NCBI RefSeq assembly: GCF_000612725.1 | Contig: NZ_HG964453.1 | Coordinates: 608,106 to 672,105 of the forward strand | DNA length: 64,000 bases | From: Mycolicibacterium austroafricanum | GTDB taxonomy: Bacteria > Actinomycetota > Actinomycetes > Mycobacteriales > Mycobacteriaceae | Reading direction: 5' to 3' | Shown here: positions 47,304 through 56,831 of the stretch, piece after piece | How positions within the stretch are numbered: position 1 is the stretch's first letter | Layout: every line of letters begins with the position of its first letter | Translations under genes and position numbers: made by a program | Notes under the pieces: model-generated | Databases searched by the model: none | The model's input: only the letters and a program-made list of their open reading frames with translations | What the model was told of the DNA's origin: nothing

Positions 47304-49265
47304 TCAGATCGTCCCGGCGCTGGTCGCGTCCTGGCGGGTGTGCTCGTCGGCGTCGGGGATGTGCTCGGGATGCAACATCTCGGCGTAGCGCAGCTGCTCG
47401 GGGATGCCGAACCCGTCGACGAGCAGTTCGGCGTACGGCCGCAACCGTCGGCAGCGGTCGTTGATGCCGCGCGTCACCGCCTTGGCGCGCTCGGTGGACA
47501 GGAAACGGTGTTCGACGAACCACGCCTTGTCCTCTTCGATCACCGACAGCGCGTACAGATCGCACACCATCCCGAGGATTTCGCGGGCCAGCCGGTCTTC
47601 ACAGGCGTCGATACCGGCGACGAACGCCTCAAGGACGACCCGCTCGATGTGGGCCTGTGCGACGTGCAGCACGTGGTCCTGCACCGAGTTGAACGCGTCG
47701 AAAGCGCTCATCTCCTTGGCTTTTCCCTGCAGCCGGCGCGCCACCGAGGCCACCATGTACTCCTCGCGGTCCTCGAACATCTTGACCTGCGTGCCACGGT
47801 TGAAGAGGCTGCCCTCCTCCTCGTTGTCCTGGCGGGTGTCCAGGACGGTCTGCATGATCGTCTGCGCCGCAGTGCGTTTCAGCACCCGCTCGCCCGCGAA
47901 GCTGGCCGCGAAGCGCACCCACTCGACGGGGCTCATGCCTTTGATGTCGTCGGCGTAGGCGGTCAGCAGTTCCTTGGCCACGAGTTGGTACAACACATGG
48001 TTGTCGCCCTCGAAGGTGGTGAACACGTCGGTGTCGGCCTTCAGCGCGATCAACCGGTTCTCGGCCATGTAGCCCGCTCCGCCGCAGGCCTCACGGGCCT
48101 CCTGGATGGCGCGGGTGGCATGCCAGGTGTTGGCGGCTTTCAGCCCGGCCGCGCGCGACTCCAACTCGCGCTGCTCCTCGGGATCGGGGTCGTCGGCCGT
48201 CTGCAGTTCGTGGCACTTGGCCACCAGCTCGTTCTGCGCGAACTGCAGCGCGTACGAGCGGGCGATCAGCGGGAACAGACGGCGCTGATGCACCAGGTAG
48301 TCCATCAGCAGCACCTCGCCGCCGTCGGGGTCGGAGAACTGCCTGCGCTGCAACGCGTACCGGGTCGCGATGTCGAGCGCCACCCGCGCCGCGGCGCCCG
48401 CGCTGCCGCCGACGGTGACACGGCCGCGGATCAGGGTGCCCAGCATCGTGAAGAAGCGGCGGTTCGGGTTCTCGATCGGCGAGGTGTACGTCCCGTCGGC
48501 AGCGACGTCGGCGTACCTGTTGAGCAGGTTCTCGCGGGGGACCCGCACCTGGTCGAACTGGATGCGGCCGTTGTCGACGCCGGGCAGACCGCCCTTGTAG
48601 TGGCAGTCCGACGTCGTCACGCCGGGGAGGTCGTTGCCGTCGTCGTCGCGGATCGGCACCACGAAACAGTGCACCCCGTGCGTCTCCCCGTCCGGGGTGA
48701 TGAGCTGCGCGAAAACGGCTGCCACCCGAGCTGTTTCGGCCGCGCCGCCGATGTAGTCCTTGCGTGACGTGCGGGTCGGGGAGTCGATCACGAACTCCTC
48801 GGTGGCCGGGTCGTAGGTGGCCGTCGTCTCCAGCGACTGCACGTCGCTGCCGTGTCCGGTCTCGGTCATCGCGAAGCAGCCCAGCAATTCGAGGTCGATG
48901 AGCTTCTTGACGTAGGCCTTGTGGTGGCGCTCGGTGCCGAGATTCTCGATGGCGCCGCCGAACAGCCCCCACTGCACGCCGGCCTTGACCATCAGCGACA
49001 GGTCGCTCATCGCCAGCATCTCGATCTGTGTCACGGCGGCGCCGACGTCGCCGTTGCCGCCGTGTTCCTTCTTGAAGCCGTCCTCGGCGGCGCCCTGGGC
49101 GGCCATGATCTTCAGCTGCTCAGCCACTTTGGTGCGGGCGATGACGGTGTTCGGGGTGTAGTGAGGCCGGAAGACCTCGTCGCTGAGTTCGCGGCGCACC
49201 CGGTTCTTCACATCCCGGAAGCGGCCGTCGAGCGAGTTGCGCAAATGCTCCGCGGTGGTGGTCAT
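47304..49265 (-). CDS. Acyl-CoA dehydrogenase/oxidase family protein
   Basis: This 653-residue flavoprotein is of the acyl-CoA oxidase type, which is longer than ordinary dehydrogenases (about 390 residues). Landmarks are FAMTETGHGSDVQSLETTATYD, PGVDNGRIQFDQVRVPRENLLNRY, YALQRRQF, and FEGDNHVLYQLVAKELL, followed by a C-terminal helical extension. ATG 49265 (MTTTAEHLRN) is used; 49313 would add 16 residues. Likely beta-oxidation of a lipid CoA ester; substrate unknown. It converges with the lipoprotein gene. Confidence 0.9.
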   Translation of the reverse strand: MTTTAEHLRNSLDGRFRDVKNRVRRELSDEVFRPHYTPNTVIARTKVAEQLKIMAAQGAAEDGFKKEHGGNGDVGAAVTQIEMLAMSDLSLMVKAGVQWGLFGGAIENLGTERHHKAYVKKLIDLELLGCFAMTETGHGSDVQSLETTATYDPATEEFVIDSPTRTSRKDYIGGAAETARVAAVFAQLITPDGETHGVHCFVVPIRDDDGNDLPGVTTSDCHYKGGLPGVDNGRIQFDQVRVPRENLLNRYADVAADGTYTSPIENPNRRFFTMLGTLIRGRVTVGGSAGAAARVALDIATRYALQRRQFSDPDGGEVLLMDYLVHQRRLFPLIARSYALQFAQNELVAKCHELQTADDPDPEEQRELESRAAGLKAANTWHATRAIQEAREACGGAGYMAENRLIALKADTDVFTTFEGDNHVLYQLVAKELLTAYADDIKGMSPVEWVRFAASFAGERVLKRTAAQTIMQTVLDTRQDNEEEGSLFNRGTQVKMFEDREEYMVASVARRLQGKAKEMSAFDAFNSVQDHVLHVAQAHIERVVLEAFVAGIDACEDRLAREILGMVCDLYALSVIEEDKAWFVEHRFLSTERAKAVTRGINDRCRRLRPYAELLVDGFGIPEQLRYAEMLHPEHIPDADEHTRQDATSAGTI

Positions 49266-49367
49266 GTCTGGACGGTAGCCGTCTCGGGGGATCCGCAAAC
49301 CGTGATGTCGCAAACCCAGGTCGACCTCGGCTGGGAGCCGCTGAGCTGCCGGTGTTCGATCAAGCTC

Positions 49368-49517
49368 ATGACGCAGGCATTCGAGGAGCGGCAGCTGCCA
49401 CTCGGCGGCGTGGCGATCGCCGCGACCTACCTGGTCGGCCTTCTGGTCGGCGTCGCGGTCACCGGCTGGCCAGCCGTCGGTCAGCTCAACTCGACGGCGT
49501 CGTCGCGCCCTCGATGA
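49368..49517 (+). CDS. Possible small membrane peptide
   Basis: This is a 49-codon frame with one strong hydrophobic helix (VAIAATYLVGLLVGVAVTGW). It overlaps the 3' end of the marR gene on the other strand. There is no good ribosome site, so this call is weak. Confidence 0.25.
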   Translation: MTQAFEERQLPLGGVAIAATYLVGLLVGVAVTGWPAVGQLNSTASSRPR

Positions 49518-49923
49518 GGCGGCGCATCACACCGACGGCCTGGGCGAGGCAGGCGCGGTCGGCGTCGCTCAGCCGTTCCAGATGCGGGTCGATGGCCGCG
49601 CCGCGATCGGCACGGGCCTGGCGCAGCGCTGCGACACCGTCCGGGGTGATGCGGATCAGCACGGCGCGGGCGTCCTTGGGGTCGGTGGTGCGGGTGACCA
49701 TGCCGGCGTCCTCGAGTCGGCGGACCTGCGTCGTCATCGTCGGCTGCGAGCAGTGGTCGAGCGCGGCCAGATCCGAGATCCGGGCCTCGCCCTTGTCCTC
49801 GATCGTGGACAGCAGTCGTGCCTGCGCGAACGGGACCGGCATCCGGACCCGCTGGTTGGCGAGCCGGTTGATGCGGGCCACCACGGCGAGCAGGTCGGAG
49901 CCAAGCGTCGACGACATGCCCAC
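49486..49923 (-). CDS. MarR-family transcription regulator
   Basis: This 145-residue winged-helix regulator contains FAQARLLSTIEDKGEARISDLAALDHCSQPTMTTQVRRLEDAGMV and the wing RTTDPKDARAVLIRITPDG, both typical of MarR. GTG 49923 or ATG 49917 can start it. A near-perfect palindrome lies directly upstream, between it and the divergent ECF transporter. It probably controls itself and perhaps the transporter. Confidence 0.9.
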   Translation of the reverse strand: MGMSSTLGSDLLAVVARINRLANQRVRMPVPFAQARLLSTIEDKGEARISDLAALDHCSQPTMTTQVRRLEDAGMVTRTTDPKDARAVLIRITPDGVAALRQARADRGAAIDPHLERLSDADRACLAQAVGVMRRLIEGATTPSS

Positions 49924-49927
49924 ATAG

Positions 49928-49949
49928 TTACATAGGCTCGGCTATGTAA
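49928..49949. promoter_or_regulatory. MarR operator palindrome
   Basis: TTACATAG and CTATGTAA form a perfect eight-base inverted repeat with a six-base spacer, five bases upstream of the marR start. A third half site ACATAG lies at 49922-49927. The size and location are typical for MarR autoregulation. Confidence 0.8.
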
Positions 49950-50022
49950 ATCAAGTCCGAAGGTGGTGCCGGTCACAAGCGGGCACGCCGGAGCCCCGCG
50001 CGCCGACTGGCAGAATCGTGAA

Positions 50023-52068
50023 ATGACCTCGGCCGGCCCGGAGAGCGCCCCTCGACGGACTGGACCCCTGCAACCGGTCGAGCTCGCGCAGGCCGCCGTC
50101 ATGGCCGCGTTGTGCGCGGCCATCGCGATCATCGCGGTCGTGGTCCCGTTCGCGGGCAGCCTGTCGCTGCTGGGGACCGTGCCGATGGGGCTGTTGGCCT
50201 ACCGGTACCGGCTGCGGGTGCTGCTCGCCGCCACCGTGGCCGGCGGTCTGGTGGCCTTCCTCATCGCCGGCATGGGCGGCTTCATGACCGTCGTCAACTG
50301 CGCCTACATCGGCGGCCTGACCGGCATCGTCAAGCGTCGCGGACGGGGCACGCCCACGGTCGTCGCCTGCGCCCTCGTCGCGGGCGCCCTGTTCGGTGTC
50401 GCGGTGGTGGCCGCCCTCGCCCTGCTGAGCCGGCTGCGTCACCTGATCTTCGATTCGATGACCGCCAACATCACCGGGCTGGCCGCGATCCTGGAACGGG
50501 TGCCGGGCCTGGAGCCTGTCGCCGAGCGGCTCACGCGTGACTTCGCGACGGCCCTGCATTACTGGCCGTACCTGTTCTTCGCCGTGGGGGTCCTCAGCAT
50601 CACATTCGTCAGCCTGGTCGGTTGGTGGGCGCTGTCGCGGGTGCTGGGCCGCCTGCTCGGCGTTCCCGACGTGCACAAACTGGAGGCATCGAACGACGTC
50701 GGATCGATCGCACCCGTCCCGCTGCAGCTGCGCGACGTGCGCTTCCGCTATCCGAACGCCGGTCAGGACGCGCTCGGACCGGTCTCGCTGGCCGTGCAAC
50801 CGGGTGAACACCTGGCGGTCACCGGCGCCAACGGCTCGGGCAAGACCACGCTGATGCTGGTGCTCTCCGGTCGCGAGGCCACCGCCGGAACCGTGGAGCG
50901 GCCCGGTGCGGTGGGTCTCGGCAAGATCGGTGGGACCGCGGTCGTCATGCAACATCCGGAAAGTCAGGTCCTGGGAACGCGTGTCGCCGACGACGTGGTG
51001 TGGGGGCTACCGCCCGGTGCCTCCATCGACGTGGATCGGCTGCTCGCCGAAGTGGGGCTCGACGGCCTCGCCGAACGGGACACCGGCGGACTGTCCGGCG
51101 GCGAACTGCAGCGGCTGGCCGTGGCCGCGGCGCTCGCCCGCGAACCCTCTCTGCTGATCGCCGACGAGGTCACCAGCATGGTCGACCAGGACGGCCGGGA
51201 GGCGTTGATGTCGGTGCTGGCCGGTCTGACCACGCGGCACCGCACCGCGCTGGTGCACATCACGCACTACAACGACGAGGCCGAGGCGGCCGACCGCACC
51301 GTGACACTCGTGGGTAACGACGCGGCGTCCGACAACTCGCAGATGGTGGAGACTGCCGAGGTGCCGTCGGGTACACCCGACGAGACGCCGCGCGGTGCTC
51401 CGGTCCTGGAACTGCGCGGCGTCGGCCACGAATACGGAAGCGGAACCCCCTGGGCCAAGCGGGCGTTGAGCGGCATCGACTTCACCGTCCACGAGGGCGA
51501 CGGCGTGCTGATCCACGGCCTCAACGGGTCCGGCAAGTCCACGCTGGCCTGGATCATGGCCGGACTGACGGTGCCCACTGTCGGCGCCTGCCTGCTCGAC
51601 GGGGAGCCGGTGTCGGAACAGGTCGGCGCCGTGGCCATCTCGTTCCAGGCGGCTCGGCTGCAGCTGATGCGCAGCCACGTCGCGCACGAAATCGCCTCTG
51701 CGGCAGGCTTCTCGGTGCGTGACCGCGACCGGGTCGTCGCAGCGCTGGCGTCCGTCGGCCTGGACCCCGGCCTGGCCACCCGCAGGATCGATCAGCTCAG
51801 CGGCGGGCAGATGAGACGCGTCGTGCTGGCGGGCCTGCTGGCGCGTTCGCCGCGCGTGCTGATCCTCGACGAGCCGCTGGCCGGGCTGGATGCCGCCTCA
51901 CAGCGCGGACTGGTGCATCTGCTGGAAGACCTTCGCCGCCGGACCCGTCTGACCGTCGTCGTCATCTCGCATGATTTCGGGGGTCTGGAGCGGTTGTGCC
52001 CGCGCACCCTGCACCTGGAGAACGGGGTGCTCGCGACCGCACCCACCGCGGCAGGGGGTCGGTCATGA
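50023..52068 (+). CDS. ECF transporter: fused S-like domain and two EcfA ATPases
   Basis: This 681-residue fusion has an N-terminal membrane domain of about five to six helices ([40 protein letters not shown] and others, residues 20-215). Two ATPase domains follow. The first has Walker [11 protein letters not shown], signature LSGGELQR and Walker B LLIADEV. The second has [17 protein letters not shown] and [14 protein letters not shown] transporters import vitamins or metals; the ligand is unknown. ATG 50023 is chosen over 49963, which lies in the operator region side. Its stop overlaps the T-component start. Confidence 0.9.
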   Translation: MTSAGPESAPRRTGPLQPVELAQAAVMAALCAAIAIIAVVVPFAGSLSLLGTVPMGLLAYRYRLRVLLAATVAGGLVAFLIAGMGGFMTVVNCAYIGGLTGIVKRRGRGTPTVVACALVAGALFGVAVVAALALLSRLRHLIFDSMTANITGLAAILERVPGLEPVAERLTRDFATALHYWPYLFFAVGVLSITFVSLVGWWALSRVLGRLLGVPDVHKLEASNDVGSIAPVPLQLRDVRFRYPNAGQDALGPVSLAVQPGEHLAVTGANGSGKTTLMLVLSGREATAGTVERPGAVGLGKIGGTAVVMQHPESQVLGTRVADDVVWGLPPGASIDVDRLLAEVGLDGLAERDTGGLSGGELQRLAVAAALAREPSLLIADEVTSMVDQDGREALMSVLAGLTTRHRTALVHITHYNDEAEAADRTVTLVGNDAASDNSQMVETAEVPSGTPDETPRGAPVLELRGVGHEYGSGTPWAKRALSGIDFTVHEGDGVLIHGLNGSGKSTLAWIMAGLTVPTVGACLLDGEPVSEQVGAVAISFQAARLQLMRSHVAHEIASAAGFSVRDRDRVVAALASVGLDPGLATRRIDQLSGGQMRRVVLAGLLARSPRVLILDEPLAGLDAASQRGLVHLLEDLRRRTRLTVVVISHDFGGLERLCPRTLHLENGVLATAPTAAGGRS

Positions 52069-52913
52069 CGGCCGCGGCGGCACCGCGCAAGCCGCGCAGG
52101 CAGGTGGTGGTGCTGCGGCCGGTGCCGGGGGACACGGTGATCCACCGCCTCTGGGCCGGATCCAAGCTGCTCATCGTCGCCGGAATCGGTGTGCTGCTGA
52201 CCTTCTACCCGGGCTGGGTGCCGATCGGTGCGGTGGCGCTGTTGGTCGTCGTCACGGCCAGGATGGCCCGCATCCCGCGCGGGGTGCTGCCCACGATCCC
52301 GGCCTGGCTGTGGTTTCTGCTGCTGCTCGGCGCGGTGACCGCCGCCTTCGCCGGCGGCGACCCGGTCATCGGTGTCGGCTCGGTGGAGGTCGGACTGGGC
52401 GGGCTGCTCAACTTCCTGCGCATCACCGCGTTGGCTACGGTGCTGCTGGGTCTGGGAGCCATGGTGTCGTGGACCACGAACGTCGCCGAGGTGGCGCCCG
52501 CGGTGGCCAGACTGGGCCGTCCGCTGCGGTCGCTGCGGATCCCGGTCGACGACTGGGCCGTCACGCTTGCGTTGGCGTTGAGGGCTTTTCCGATGTTGAT
52601 CGACGAGTTCAGCGTGCTGTACGCGGCGCGCAGGCTGCGGCCACGCGAGGTGGACGGAAACCGCAGGACGAAGCTGCGGCGATGGGCGGCCGAGGTGATC
52701 GACCTGCTGGCCGCCGCGATCACCGTGTCGCTGCGCCGCGCAGACGAGATGGGAGACGCGATCACCGCGCGCGGCGGCGCCGGACAGATCTCGGCGGCCC
52801 CTTCGGGACCGCGGCGGCGGGACTGGGTGGCCTTCTCCGTCGTCGTCCTGGTGTGCGGCGCCGCGCTGGCGCTGGAGCTGACCGTCCTGGGCACCAGCGG
52901 GATCCGGCGCTGA
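52065..52913 (+). CDS. ECF transporter T component (EcfT)
   Basis: This 282-residue membrane protein couples the ATPases to the substrate subunit. Hydrophobic helices ([47 protein letters not shown] and others) and the coupling motif [11 protein letters not shown] (ARG box) identify it. ATG 52065 overlaps the stop of the fused ECF protein. The two genes form a complete uptake unit. Confidence 0.88.
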   Translation: MTAAAAPRKPRRQVVVLRPVPGDTVIHRLWAGSKLLIVAGIGVLLTFYPGWVPIGAVALLVVVTARMARIPRGVLPTIPAWLWFLLLLGAVTAAFAGGDPVIGVGSVEVGLGGLLNFLRITALATVLLGLGAMVSWTTNVAEVAPAVARLGRPLRSLRIPVDDWAVTLALALRAFPMLIDEFSVLYAARRLRPREVDGNRRTKLRRWAAEVIDLLAAAITVSLRRADEMGDAITARGGAGQISAAPSGPRRRDWVAFSVVVLVCGAALALELTVLGTSGIRR

Positions 52914-52932
52914 CCCACTACGGTGTGAAGGC

Positions 52933-54447
52933 GTGACAGCCCGAACCGTCGACCCGGATTTTCTCGCGCTGCCGCGCCACGCGCTCGCCGATGCGGCGCT
53001 GACCGCGGCCGTCCAGGCCGGCGCCGGCTACGCCGACCTTCGCATCCACGCCATCACCACCGAGACCGTGCACCTGCGTGACGGCGCGCTGGAAACCTCG
53101 GTCACCGGGTACGAGATCGGGCTGGCGGTGCGGGTGATCGTCGACGGCACTTGGGGGTTCGCCTCCCACGCCGAACTGGACACCGCGGCCGCGGCGGACA
53201 CCGCCCGCCGCGCCGTCCGGGTGGCGACCACGCTGGCACCGTTGAACGCCGAACGGATCGAGCTGGCACCCGAGCCGGTCTACCGCGACGTGTCCTGGGT
53301 GTCCGACTACCGGATCGATCCGTTCGGCATCGCCGCGCAGGACAAGATCGCGGTGCTCGAGGACTACTCCGGCCGGCTGCTGGCGTCCGACGGCGTGGAC
53401 CACGTCTCGGCCTCGCTGCACACCGCCAAGGAGCAGACTTTCTACGCCGACACGTTCGGTTCGTCGATCACCCAGCAGCGGGTGCGCGTGCTGCCCAACG
53501 TCGAAGCCGTCGCCGTCGACGCGGCGGCCGGATCCTTCGAGACGATGAGCACCTTGGCTCCGCCGACAGCCAGGGGTTGGGAGGCGGTGGTCGGCGACGA
53601 GGTCTGGGACTGGGCCGGCGAGTTGGCGGAGCTGCCGTCATTGCTGGCCGAGAAGGTCAAGGCGCCCAGCGTGGTCGCCGGGCCGACCGATCTGGTGATC
53701 GACCCGACCAATCTGTGGCTGACCATCCACGAGTCGATCGGCCACGCCACCGAATACGACCGGGCGATCGGCTACGAAGCCGCCTACGCCGGAACGTCGT
53801 TCGCCACCCCGGACAAGCTGGGCCGCATGCAGTACGGGTCGCCGGTGATGAACGTGACGGCCGATCGCACCGTCGCGCACGGCCTCGCCAGCGTCGGTTT
53901 CGACGACGAAGGGGTGCGCGCGCAGAGCTGGGATCTGGTGCGCGACGGCGTGTTCGTCGGATATCAGCTCGACAGGGTGTTCGCTCCGCGGCTCGGCGTG
54001 GGCCGGTCCAACGGCTGCTCGTACGCCGACTCGCCGCACCACGTGCCGATCCAGCGGATGGCCAACGTGTCACTGCAGCCCGGACCCGAGGACCTCAGCA
54101 CAGCGGATCTGATCGCGCAGGTGTCCGACGGCATCTACGTCGTCGGCGACAAAAGCTGGTCGATCGACATGCAGCGCTACAACTTCCAGTTCACCGGACA
54201 ACGCTTCTACCGCATCCGGGACGGCAGACTCGACGGCCAGGTGCGCGACGTCGCCTACCAGGCGACCACCACCGACTTCTGGAGTGCACTGGAAGCCGTT
54301 GGGGGACAATCGACCTGGCGGCTGGGCGGCGCCTTCAACTGCGGCAAGGCGCAGCCCGGGCAGGTCGCCGCGGTCAGCCACGGCTGCCCGTCGGCGCTGT
54401 TCCGCGGCATCAACGTTCTCAACACGCGCGAAGAGGGCGGGCGGTAG
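52933..54447 (+). CDS. tldD: TldD-type metalloprotease subunit
   Basis: This 504-residue protein has the HExxxH zinc motif (WLTIHESIGHATEYDRA, His266) and ends with NTREEGGR. It shows FGSSITQQRVRVLPNVEAVAVD and GYQLDRVFAPRLGVGRSNG as in TldD. The TldD/TldE heterodimer degrades or matures small peptides. GTG 52933 is used. It is followed after three bases by the partner gene. Confidence 0.93.
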   Translation: MTARTVDPDFLALPRHALADAALTAAVQAGAGYADLRIHAITTETVHLRDGALETSVTGYEIGLAVRVIVDGTWGFASHAELDTAAAADTARRAVRVATTLAPLNAERIELAPEPVYRDVSWVSDYRIDPFGIAAQDKIAVLEDYSGRLLASDGVDHVSASLHTAKEQTFYADTFGSSITQQRVRVLPNVEAVAVDAAAGSFETMSTLAPPTARGWEAVVGDEVWDWAGELAELPSLLAEKVKAPSVVAGPTDLVIDPTNLWLTIHESIGHATEYDRAIGYEAAYAGTSFATPDKLGRMQYGSPVMNVTADRTVAHGLASVGFDDEGVRAQSWDLVRDGVFVGYQLDRVFAPRLGVGRSNGCSYADSPHHVPIQRMANVSLQPGPEDLSTADLIAQVSDGIYVVGDKSWSIDMQRYNFQFTGQRFYRIRDGRLDGQVRDVAYQATTTDFWSALEAVGGQSTWRLGGAFNCGKAQPGQVAAVSHGCPSALFRGINVLNTREEGGR

Positions 54448-54450
54448 ACC

Positions 54451-55824
54451 ATGATCGGGGCACAGACGGTGGTCGACGTCGCGCTGAGCGAGGCGCGCCG
54501 ACTGGGCAGGGCAGACGAGACCATCGTGGTGGTGACCGACCGGGTCGACACGTCGCTGCGATGGGCCAACAACACGATGACCACCAACGGCGAATCGACC
54601 AGCCGTACGACGACCGTCATCTCGATCGTGCGTGACGGCGAGGACGCCCACGTGGGGTCGGTGCGGTCCAGCGCGGCCGACCCGGCCGTCATCGCCGGTC
54701 TGGTGGCCGCCTCGCAGGCGGCGGCCGCGGCGGCGCCGGCGGCGAGCGACAGCGCCCCCGCGTTACCCGGCGGCGACACCCCGGCCGACTGGGACGCCGA
54801 GATCCCCGGGACCGGGGCCGAGGTGTTCGGCGGTGTGGCAAGGGAATTGGCGCGCGGCTTCCGCGGACGCGACACCCTGTTCGGATTCGCGCGGCACGAG
54901 CTCGAGACGACGTTCATCGCGACTTCCGCCGGGTTGCGCAGACGGTTCACCCAACCGACCGGCTCGGTGGAGATCAACGCCAAGCGCGATGGTGCCAGCG
55001 CCTGGAGCGGGGTCAGCACAGCTGATTTCACTGATGTGCCGACGGATTCGATGCTCGAGGAGCTCGCGACGCGGCTGTCCTGGGCGAACCGCACCGTCGA
55101 ACTGCCTGCCGGTCGCTACGAGACGATCATGCCGCCGTCCACGGTGGCCGACATGATGATCTACCTCATGTGGTCGATGGGCGGCCGCGGGGCGCAGGAG
55201 GGCCGCACCGCGCTGGCGGCGCCCGGCGGTGGCACCCGGGTGGGCGAGAAGCTGACGTCGCTGCCGTTGACGCTGTACTCGGATCCCGGTGCGCCGGGGC
55301 TGGAGTGCGCGCCGTTCGTGGCGGCGCCGACGTCCTCGGAGAACTCGTCGGTGTTCGACAACGGCCTGCGCATCGACCGGGTGGACTGGATCCGCGACGG
55401 CGTCATCAACGCGTTGTCGTATCCGCGGGCAGCGGCCCGGGAGTTCGACGCGCCGGTGGCGCTGGCCGCCGACAACCTGTTGATGACCGGCGGCACGGCG
55501 AGCCTGCAGGAGATGATCGCGGGCACCGAGCGGGGGCTGCTGCTCTCGACGCTGTGGTACATCCGCGAGGTCGACCCGTCGGTGCTGCTGCTGACCGGGC
55601 TCACCCGCGACGGCGTCTACCTGGTCGAGGACGGTCGCGTCACCGCCGCGGTGAACAACTTCCGGTTCAACGAGAGCCCGCTGGATCTGCTGCGCCGCGC
55701 CACCGAAGCCGGTGTCAGCGAGGTGACCCTGCCGCGCGAATGGGGTGATTGGGCCACCCGCGCCCAAATGCCGTCGCTGCGGATCCCCGACTTCCACATG
55801 TCGTCGGTCAGCCAGGCGCAATAA
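54451..55824 (+). CDS. tldE: TldE/PmbA-type partner subunit
   Basis: This 457-residue protein of the same fold lacks the HExxxH zinc motif, as expected for TldE. It shows VVVTDRVDTSLRWANNTMTTNGES at the start, FAPFV-type CAPFVAAPTSSENSSVFDNGLRIDR and LTGLTRDGVYLVEDGRVTAAVNNFRFNESP near the end. It is coupled to tldD. Confidence 0.92.
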   Translation: MIGAQTVVDVALSEARRLGRADETIVVVTDRVDTSLRWANNTMTTNGESTSRTTTVISIVRDGEDAHVGSVRSSAADPAVIAGLVAASQAAAAAAPAASDSAPALPGGDTPADWDAEIPGTGAEVFGGVARELARGFRGRDTLFGFARHELETTFIATSAGLRRRFTQPTGSVEINAKRDGASAWSGVSTADFTDVPTDSMLEELATRLSWANRTVELPAGRYETIMPPSTVADMMIYLMWSMGGRGAQEGRTALAAPGGGTRVGEKLTSLPLTLYSDPGAPGLECAPFVAAPTSSENSSVFDNGLRIDRVDWIRDGVINALSYPRAAAREFDAPVALAADNLLMTGGTASLQEMIAGTERGLLLSTLWYIREVDPSVLLLTGLTRDGVYLVEDGRVTAAVNNFRFNESPLDLLRRATEAGVSEVTLPREWGDWATRAQMPSLRIPDFHMSSVSQAQ

Positions 55825-55831
55825 TGCGGGG

Positions 55832-56674
55832 GTGACCGAACGCGCGCTGCCCGAGCGGCTGGCTGGACTGGTCGCGTTGTCCTCGGGTGAGGAGCGCGCC
55901 GACACCCTGATCCGGTTGACGTGCGGGCGGGCGCTGTCGCTGCCTCCGTTGCCCACCACCACCGACCTGCCGGACGAGCACACCGACGAGGACGCCGTCC
56001 TCGTGGCGTTCGCCGAGCAGTTCGCCGTGGACGTCACCGGCATCGGCGAGTTTCAGCGCGAGCGTCTGATGAATGTCTTCGGGGACAACGCTTTCCGGGT
56101 GGTGGTGGCGATCTTCATCGCCGACTTCCTGCCCCGGGTGTGGGCCGGGTGCGAGTCGCTCGGCCTGGGCAGGCCGGGCTGGTCGGCCGACGTGACGATC
56201 GACCGCGACACCGATCCGGTCGGCACACTGCTCGGCGGGTTCGTGCCCGCAGTAGCGCGGTTGCACGAACTCGACCCGGTCACCACGGAGGTGGTCCGGT
56301 TGCGTGGGGCCGAGGCGCACAACTGCCGGCTGTGCAAATCGCTGCGGGAAGGCCACGCCCTGGATGCCGGCGGGTCGGAGGACCTGTACCGCCAGATCGC
56401 GGACTTCGAGTCCGCCGACGGACTGTCCGAGGCGCACAAGGCTGCGCTGCGCTATGTCGACGCGCTGATCTGGTCACCGTCGCGCATCGATGCCGCCGTC
56501 GCCGACGGGGTGCGTAGGCACTTCTCCGAGAGCCAGATGCTGGAGCTCACCCTCGACGTGATGCGCAACGCCGCCAACAAGATCGCGGTGTCCCTGGCCG
56601 CGGACGCGCCCCGGGTGGCCGAGGGCACGGAGCGCTACGAGGTCGACGAGCAGGGCCAGACGATATTCGCCTGA
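55832..56674 (+). CDS. Carboxymuconolactone decarboxylase/AhpD-like protein
   Basis: This 280-residue protein contains an AhpD-type redox site (AHNCRLCKSLREGHAL, Cys165xxCys168 and a later His) in a helical fold. The proton relay of AhpD is partly recognisable. GTG 55832 (VTERALPERLAGL) is chosen as it begins after tldE; the frame extends into tldE without sense. Such proteins detoxify peroxides or act as decarboxylases; the substrate is unknown. Confidence 0.8.
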   Translation: MTERALPERLAGLVALSSGEERADTLIRLTCGRALSLPPLPTTTDLPDEHTDEDAVLVAFAEQFAVDVTGIGEFQRERLMNVFGDNAFRVVVAIFIADFLPRVWAGCESLGLGRPGWSADVTIDRDTDPVGTLLGGFVPAVARLHELDPVTTEVVRLRGAEAHNCRLCKSLREGHALDAGGSEDLYRQIADFESADGLSEAHKAALRYVDALIWSPSRIDAAVADGVRRHFSESQMLELTLDVMRNAANKIAVSLAADAPRVAEGTERYEVDEQGQTIFA

Positions 56675-56713
56675 GCGGCGGTGTGCGACCATAGGGGCCG
56701 CGCACGTGCGCCG

Positions 56714-56787
56714 GGGGCGGTAGCTCAGTTGGTCAGAGCCGGGGACTCATAATCCCTTGGTCGCGGGTTCGAGCCCCGCCCGCCCCA
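56714..56787 (+). tRNA. tRNA with CAT anticodon (Met, or Ile2)
   Basis: Acceptor stem GGGGCGG pairs with CCGCCCC, the discriminator is A and CCA is not encoded. D arm GCTC...GAGC, anticodon loop ACTCATAAT, T arm GCGGG-TTCGAGC-CCCGC are complete. CAT reads Met, or Ile if the C is modified by TilS. The anticodon stem and following TTGGTC resemble E. coli tRNA-Ile2, so Met is not certain. Confidence 0.85.
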
Positions 56788-56803
56788 CTTCAGACGGTGT
56801 TTG

Positions 56804-56822
56804 TCAAGATCAGAAATCTTGA
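56804..56822. repeat. Small hairpin after the tRNA
   Basis: TCAAGAT-CAGAA-ATCTTGA is a perfect seven-base stem 17 bases after the tRNA in a short AT-rich stretch. There is no T-run, so it is a weak terminator at best. Confidence 0.4.
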
Positions 56823-56831
56823 ACTCATCGT

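Noticed and set aside
47340-48767. 475-residue plus-strand frame over the acyl-CoA oxidase-like gene
   Set aside because: Shadow of the minus-strand enzyme, which has clear family motifs.
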